NCBI RefSeq assembly: GCF_000468755.1
Contig: NZ_AWEZ01000037.1
Location: 1 to 56,908 of the forward strand
DNA: 56,908 nt
Direction of reading: 5' to 3'
Origin: Olsenella profusa F0195
GTDB taxonomy: Bacteria > Actinomycetota > Coriobacteriia > Coriobacteriales > Atopobiaceae
The position numbers were made by a program, and so were the translations under genes. Numbering within the stretch: the first letter of the stretch is position 1; each line of letters begins with the position of its first letter. The notes beneath the pieces are model-generated. The model searched no databases, was not told where the DNA came from, and was given only the letters and a program-made list of their open reading frames with translations. Below are positions 52,918-56,908 of the stretch, one piece after another.

Positions 52918-52956
52918 GTCCATGCACATATCACATGATGGACGCTTAATTTTTTT
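52918..52956 (+). terminator. possible weak intrinsic terminator
   Basis: Arms GTCCAT (52918-52923) and ATGGAC (52938-52943) with a 14-base loop precede a run of seven T at 52950-52956, separated by six bases. It could end the peptidoglycan-binding gene transcript. The stem is short and the gap to the T-run makes this tentative. Confidence 0.3.
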
Positions 52957-53135
52957 GAAAAGTGCTATTTAACTGGGAGCTCTATCTTCCACCACGTAAA
53001 AAATAAAGTGATGGCCCAATTGATTCTAAAAAATAAACGCTTCTAAAAAATTTAATGGACATCTTCCTAAGAATATGTTACTAATATAGTAGCCTATAGG
53101 GGCACGTAACGACAACCGCGTTATAAGGAGTAAGA
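52957..53135 (+). promoter_or_regulatory. AT-rich leader of the 29-aa ORF, with A-tract repeats and a palindrome
   Basis: TAAAAAATAAA occurs exactly at 52997-53007 and 53027-53037, with a near copy, TAAAAAATTTA, at 53044-53054. TACTAATATAGTA at 53079-53091 is a 5-base-arm palindrome that contains TATAGT (53085-53090), a good -10 box. The A-tracts could act as UP elements or binding sites. The base composition differs sharply from the rest of the window. Confidence 0.5.
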
Positions 53136-53225
53136 ATGGCTAGTACTATTTCTCGTATCCTCGATATGCTTGACAATAACAGGGGTCAGATTTATTCGGC
53201 ATTCATGATGACATGGAATCACTAG
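53136..53225 (+). CDS. 29-residue small ORF with strong ribosome binding site
   Basis: ATG 53136 follows AAGGAG at ideal spacing, and the frame stops with TAG at 53223-53225. The 29-residue product begins MASTISRILDMLDNN and ends in TWNH, amphipathic at first and hydrophobic/aromatic towards the end. No Gly-Gly leader or signal peptide is seen. It overlaps the next ORF by 13 bases in another frame. It could be a signalling or bacteriocin-like peptide, a leader peptide, or the front of a gene broken by frameshift; the sequence does not decide. Confidence 0.45.
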   Translation: MASTISRILDMLDNNRGQIYSAFMMTWNH

Positions 53226-53233
53226 GGAAACGC

Positions 53234-53542
53234 ATGTCAATCTTCAATCATCTTGACGAGTTCGCGACGGCACTATCGGAAGAGGAGTTCTCGCCAGCAC
53301 TGCCCGAGCGCCTAGCCGTCACAAAACAGCTATTAGCTTCTGAGTCCCCATCTCTGCGCTCAGTGGCAGCTCCGAGATATGTGACGGATCTAGGCGTGAG
53401 GCGTTCAAGTGACGCTGAACGCTTTTACGACATACACTGCAATCTTGCCAAGATTACGCCCCTGTCCAAAGAGCAGCTGTACACATACCTTTCGGCAATC
53501 CCTACCGAACACCTTCATTTTCATCTAGAGCGTGCATATTGA
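53234..53542 (+). CDS. small helical protein of unknown family
   Basis: A protein of about 102 residues (109 if started at 53213), polar and predicted mostly helical (LDEFATALSEEEF, FYDIHCNLAKITPLSKEQLY). ATG 53234 has GGGA upstream; ATG 53213 overlaps the small ORF. Its stop overlaps the start of the next ORF (TGATG). Codon use is AT-richer than the rest of the window. No domain recognised. Together with its neighbours it may be part of one ancestral regulator split by frameshifts. Confidence 0.5.
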   Translation: MSIFNHLDEFATALSEEEFSPALPERLAVTKQLLASESPSLRSVAAPRYVTDLGVRRSSDAERFYDIHCNLAKITPLSKEQLYTYLSAIPTEHLHFHLERAY

Positions 53543-54372
53543 TGTTTGGTGCCTATGGTGCCTGCGCCGACTATATAACGCAGGCACAAGAGGAGCTATT
53601 GGCACAGGGCTCTTACACGACTCTCCTCTATTGCGGAGAAATACTGGCAGCAGTTAGCAATACGAATGCGTTGTGTTTTTTTGATAGGGCTTCTGCGATG
53701 GCGTCATCGCAGTCGGACGCTTACGAAGCCCAACACCGCGCCGCTGCTTTTGAGACGAAGCGACTGGGAACGACGCAGGATAGTCACCATCGGCTCATAT
53801 GTGCCAAAAGGAAGTATCTGAATGGCGATAATAATGACCTTGATCTTGCCCTACTGCTAAACCTTGATGCTCTCAATCTCTGGGACGATGGCATAGATAC
53901 CTCAGTGATTTTAGAATCCTTGCGCATTGCCGCAGAGAAGGCCAAGGCTGTCTTCACCTCCTCTTGTGAGACGCAGTACACAATTTCCGTCGCGCTACGC
54001 TACTACAATCAGATTTGCATCAATATCGCTCAAGTATTCGCACGGGATAAGAAGTATGACCGAGCAGTTAAGACTCTCACCCAGTGTCTCGACAATTGCT
54101 GTGCCGCGGCATCAGAGTATATGCCGGAAATCCTCGGTGAACTCTCCTACTTTGAATATCTTAACCAGGATTACCTACTGTCTATACAGTATGCCAATTT
54201 GGCATTCATGGCATTCAGGCAAATTGGCGGGATAGTCGCGATGGAACGCACGAGACAGGTGGCGGTCGGATCGCTTATGCGACTCGGCCATGCTCGGCAT
54301 GCGGCTAAAATTGCGTCAGACATTGACACCGACCCACTTGGACTTTCATGGAAACCAGAGCTGATTTCCTAA
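53542..54372 (+). CDS. TPR-like helical protein linked to ABC exporter
   Basis: A 276-residue, all-helical-looking protein with repeat-like pairs of helices (ACADYITQAQEELLAQGSY, SVALRYYNQICINIAQVFAR, YDRAVKTLTQCLDN, YLLSIQYANLAFMAF), a pattern of tetratricopeptide-type solenoids such as those in peptide-responsive Gram-positive regulators. No DNA-binding helix-turn-helix is seen in it. ATG 53542 overlaps the previous stop by one base, and its 3' end overlaps the ABC ATPase by 25 bases. Its AT-rich composition suggests transfer from another genome. Confidence 0.6.
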   Translation: MFGAYGACADYITQAQEELLAQGSYTTLLYCGEILAAVSNTNALCFFDRASAMASSQSDAYEAQHRAAAFETKRLGTTQDSHHRLICAKRKYLNGDNNDLDLALLLNLDALNLWDDGIDTSVILESLRIAAEKAKAVFTSSCETQYTISVALRYYNQICINIAQVFARDKKYDRAVKTLTQCLDNCCAAASEYMPEILGELSYFEYLNQDYLLSIQYANLAFMAFRQIGGIVAMERTRQVAVGSLMRLGHARHAAKIASDIDTDPLGLSWKPELIS

Positions 54373-55352
54373 ACACCTCACTACCACTTGAGCTGCATCG
54401 CCTAGCCCGCGTGCTAGGCAAGGAGAGGTTCCCCGCACTTAAGGACGTCTCACTACGCATTAATCCAGGCACCATCCATGCTCTACTCGGTCCCAACGGG
54501 GCCGGTAAGACCACGACTATCAAGGTCTGCGCCGGACTGCTGTTTCCCAGTTCCGGAACGGCCCTAGTAGGTGGTGTTGACGTCGCGCAGCGCCCCGAGG
54601 AGGCCCGTAGACGGAGCGGGCTCGTGTTTGGGGGGGAGCTGGGCTTCTACCCACGCGCAACTGCCCGTGACAACCTATTGTATCTTGCGGACATCGCTGG
54701 TGTTCCCACACGCGAGCGCGACAAGCGGGTCAATGAGGCGCTGGAGCGCGTAGGATTGTCCAATAGGGCAAATGCCAAAGTGGAAGCACTCTCACATGGC
54801 ATGGTCCAGCGATTGCATCTCGCGCGAGCCATCTGCCCCAAGCCACCTCTCCTGCTCCTCGATGAGCCCACCTCGGGACTCGACCCAGAGGTCTCCCTCA
54901 GAATACGTACCCTCATCCGCACACTGGCAGACGAGGGTACGGGCATCCTCCTTACGAGCCACCTCATGGGCGAGGTCGAAGAACTCGCTGATGTCATTTC
55001 TCTCATTGGGGATGGGCGTGTGACGTTCACGGGTTCCGCCTCAGATATCGCCCGCAAAGCCCACATCTCAGCTGTTACCACAGCAACCTTCAGCGCACGG
55101 GAATGGGAGCGGTTGGGAGACGTTGAGGGAGCACTCAATGGACGCGCCTCTGCCGTCTGGAAGGCCCATGCAAGCTCTTGGATCCTTACGTTGCTGTGGC
55201 ACACGCTCGAGAGATCCTACACGCAGATGCAGGCTTACTTTGCCTCCGTCTGCGCCGAACGTGGGGTCACGCCGCCCGATGATACCCTCACCAGGGCTCC
55301 GAGCCTGGAGGAGTCGTACCTCTCGCTGGCCGATGGATTGGCACGGCAATGA
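54348..55352 (+). CDS. ABC-2 type transporter ATP-binding protein
   Basis: A 334-residue ATPase with Walker A LGPNGAGKTTTIK, signature LSHGMVQRLHLARA and Walker B LLLLDEPTSGLDP, followed by a C-terminal extension of about 90 residues usual in DrrA/CcmA-type exporters. LSHGMVQR is a variant of the LSGGQ loop. Its start lies inside the TPR-like gene and its stop overlaps the first permease (ATGA), so the genes are co-translated. Exporters of this type move peptides, antibiotics or lipids. The substrate here is unknown; the upstream small ORF is a candidate. Confidence 0.92.
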   Translation: METRADFLNTSLPLELHRLARVLGKERFPALKDVSLRINPGTIHALLGPNGAGKTTTIKVCAGLLFPSSGTALVGGVDVAQRPEEARRRSGLVFGGELGFYPRATARDNLLYLADIAGVPTRERDKRVNEALERVGLSNRANAKVEALSHGMVQRLHLARAICPKPPLLLLDEPTSGLDPEVSLRIRTLIRTLADEGTGILLTSHLMGEVEELADVISLIGDGRVTFTGSASDIARKAHISAVTTATFSAREWERLGDVEGALNGRASAVWKAHASSWILTLLWHTLERSYTQMQAYFASVCAERGVTPPDDTLTRAPSLEESYLSLADGLARQ

Positions 55353-56089
55353 GGTGGTTGCGCGTGTGCTGGTTCAACCTGAGGCAGTTTTGTGCAGTGA
55401 GCCACTTCGCACAGACCATGGTCCTTGTAACAACGACTACCACACTCGTGCAGTGGCTCGGCATACGTGTTTGGGGCGGAAACGCCACTGTCGCTTGTAT
55501 GCGGGCAGCAATGATTGGCATGTGGACCACATCAGTCTTCTCAGCCGGCCTCTTGGGCTTCGAACGCCATAAGGGCACCCTCGTCCACCTGGTATCAGAC
55601 AGTCGCCACACCCTCGCCACACTTGCCCTGGTGGTGCTCTCAGCTGCCACCTTTGGTCTCGTCTCTTTTCCAGCCGCCTGGATTGCTTGGGCGCTTCTCT
55701 CCCATATAGTCGTGCCGCTTCCGAATGTTGGACTCGTGTTGCTGTTCTGGCTCGCATGCTCATCGGTGTCACTCGTAATTGCAAGCCTGTTTGTCCTCAC
55801 ACCCAATGCCATCGCCTACGAGGGGCTGCTCCTAGCTCCCGTCATGCTCGTTTCAGGCCTCCTATGGCCGCTCGCCGACATGCCTGCGCGCATGGCCGAC
55901 GTCCTGCGCCTCGCCATTCCTCTCGCGGCGCCGGTCGAGGCCCTTCTCAGCACTGCCACTGAGGTGCCCATCCCTCTATCAGTCCTCTTGGGACTCATAT
56001 CCAGCCTAAGCTGGATTGTGCTCGCCTGGGTCCTTGGGCGACTCGCCCTTAGACGTGCGCTCGTATCGGGCACCCTCGAGGTGATGTAG
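55349..56089 (+). CDS. ABC-2 type transporter permease (first)
   Basis: A 246-residue membrane protein with about six hydrophobic segments, including LATLALVVLSAATFGLVSFP, VGLVLLFWLACSSVSLVIAS and LAPVMLVSGLLWPLADMP, the last being a pattern common in ABC-2 permeases. It overlaps the ATPase by 4 bases and is followed two bases later by a second permease, suggesting a heterodimeric channel. Confidence 0.85.
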   Translation: MRWLRVCWFNLRQFCAVSHFAQTMVLVTTTTTLVQWLGIRVWGGNATVACMRAAMIGMWTTSVFSAGLLGFERHKGTLVHLVSDSRHTLATLALVVLSAATFGLVSFPAAWIAWALLSHIVVPLPNVGLVLLFWLACSSVSLVIASLFVLTPNAIAYEGLLLAPVMLVSGLLWPLADMPARMADVLRLAIPLAAPVEALLSTATEVPIPLSVLLGLISSLSWIVLAWVLGRLALRRALVSGTLEVM

Positions 56090-56091
56090 GC

Positions 56092-56880
56092 ATGGGTGGC
56101 CCCAAGGAAGCCTCACGCGTCTCACCGTGCTCACGAATCGTAACTGCGGTACGGGTATCATGGTCGGCCTCGGTATCGTTCGCCTCATTCGGTACCACCC
56201 TCACGGCACTCGTGGCACTTCCCCTCTTTGACGTCCTCTTCGCCACCGGCATGGGCAGAGCCCTCGCAAGCGATGACATCCTACGCGCGGCCTTCTCCTC
56301 CGCAGTGGCCTCAGTGGCCCTTGGCGTCGCTGGTGGCGTTGTGAATGCCGTCGTCGCAGCACATGGTCGGGGTGTCCTAGCGCTTGTGCTCACCGCACGG
56401 CGATTCGACCCCATCTTCTGGATCGCCGTGGGCGTGGCGCCAATCGCGACGTCACTTATCACTGGCCTCGTGACCATAGGTGGCATAGCCCTCTTCACGG
56501 GTACCATCGGATCGACCATGGCGGCCGACGCCGCGGTGCTGGGCCTTGTCGCGCTTGTGATCGGCTGGCTCTTGGGACTGTTCGCAGCCGGCATCTCCAT
56601 CATGGCAACGAATCCCTACCTGGGCGCTACGATACTCAGTGCAACGTTTCCCGTACTGATTGGCGTCATCGTCCCCACGAGCCTCTATCCTGAGTGGTTG
56701 GTGGCCCCGTCTCTCGTAACACCACTCGCGCGCTCCCTCTCCTGCCTTGGTTATGGGATACCCGCTGGCACGATGATTGTAGATCTTGCGCTAGCAGGGG
56801 CATGGGCCTTCGTGGGGCTTGCCTGGACGCGCATGGCTGTGGCGCGCATGCGGAGAGGGTATGGGCACCTGCTACCCTGA
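56092..56880 (+). CDS. ABC-2 type transporter permease (second)
   Basis: A 262-residue membrane protein with about six hydrophobic segments (LTALVALPLFDVLFA, FWIAVGVAPIATSLITGLV, AVLGLVALVIGWLLGLFAAG, LSATFPVLIGVIVP). It is weakly like the preceding permease in layout and is most likely its partner. The gene ends 28 bases before the window edge, and no terminator is visible in what remains. Confidence 0.83.
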   Translation: MGGPKEASRVSPCSRIVTAVRVSWSASVSFASFGTTLTALVALPLFDVLFATGMGRALASDDILRAAFSSAVASVALGVAGGVVNAVVAAHGRGVLALVLTARRFDPIFWIAVGVAPIATSLITGLVTIGGIALFTGTIGSTMAADAAVLGLVALVIGWLLGLFAAGISIMATNPYLGATILSATFPVLIGVIVPTSLYPEWLVAPSLVTPLARSLSCLGYGIPAGTMIVDLALAGAWAFVGLAWTRMAVARMRRGYGHLLP

Positions 56881-56908
56881 GCGCGACAAACCATTGTGGA
56901 ACTTATCG

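Noticed and set aside
50370-52934. 854-codon open frame on the minus strand
   Set aside because: It is the antisense shadow of the serpin and peptidoglycan-binding genes. Its protein has no domain, and the frame is open because of GC-rich codon bias.
52753-52938. 61-codon open frame after the peptidoglycan-binding gene
   Set aside because: It overlaps the end of that gene, lacks a ribosome binding site and resembles no family.
1-56908. tRNA, rRNA, CRISPR arrays, transposases or integrases
   Set aside because: None found on reading both strands. The AT-rich island near 53 kb has no visible mobility gene or attachment repeat, so transfer there rests on composition alone.

Overview
This window is high-GC bacterial DNA with closely packed operons. 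The gene families (mannose-type PTS, fused EcfA ATPase, RibU under an FMN riboswitch, anaerobic selenium/molybdenum hydroxylase genes, YheO-type regulator) and the protein style suggest an anaerobic gut or oral actinobacterium of class Coriobacteriia (Olsenella/Atopobium/Collinsella-like). That placement is inferred from gene content; no rRNA or other marker is present.

Layout. 55-4186 (minus): a mannose-family PTS operon (IIA, IIB, IIC, IID), then a small membrane protein and a Cof-type HAD phosphatase. 4521-8228 (plus): a UPF0210/PFL protein and two tandem secreted or anchored serine hydrolases. 8322-8489: a perfect 39-bp inverted repeat between convergent genes, then murB (minus). 9751-14639 (plus): a MetE-like methyltransferase, then an FMN riboswitch driving ribU, a fused double-ATPase ecfA and ecfT. 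14834-19442 (plus): purL, a membrane protein and a 72-aa Cys-rich protein. 19427-20235 (minus): a decayed modA/mogA remnant.

20345-47707 is the core of the window, a molybdenum/selenium-dependent purine (uric acid/xanthine) catabolism superlocus. Reading down the minus strand, ssnA, ygfK, an xdhD-like molybdenum hydroxylase, ygeX, a uric acid/xanthine permease, ygeY, ygeW, carbamate kinase, a ModE-HTH/MocA fusion and hydA form one co-directional run. The selenium-cofactor genes yqeC, yqeB and xdhC flank it. Next to it lies a second minus-strand run, modA-modB-modC-moaA-moaC/MOSC-moeA-like-mogA, which imports molybdate and builds the pterin cofactor. A YheO-like regulator sits between the two runs. 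An identical 15-bp imperfect palindrome lies at the promoters of ygeY and modA, which suggests joint control of cofactor supply and purine breakdown. The expected flow is purine uptake, hydroxylase and ring-opening steps, hydrolysis and carbamoyl transfer to 2,3-diaminopropionate, then pyruvate and ammonia, with ATP gained at carbamate kinase.

48098-52763 (plus): galE, a polyprenyl diphosphate synthase, a lipoprotein serpin and a peptidoglycan-binding protein. 52930-54370 is a clearly AT-richer island holding a 29-codon ORF with a strong ribosome binding site, then two short helical proteins of unknown family. These run by overlapping ends into a three-gene ABC exporter (54348-56880). This peptide/helical-protein/ABC cassette is the least explained part of the window. 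No tRNA, rRNA, CRISPR array or complete insertion sequence was seen.
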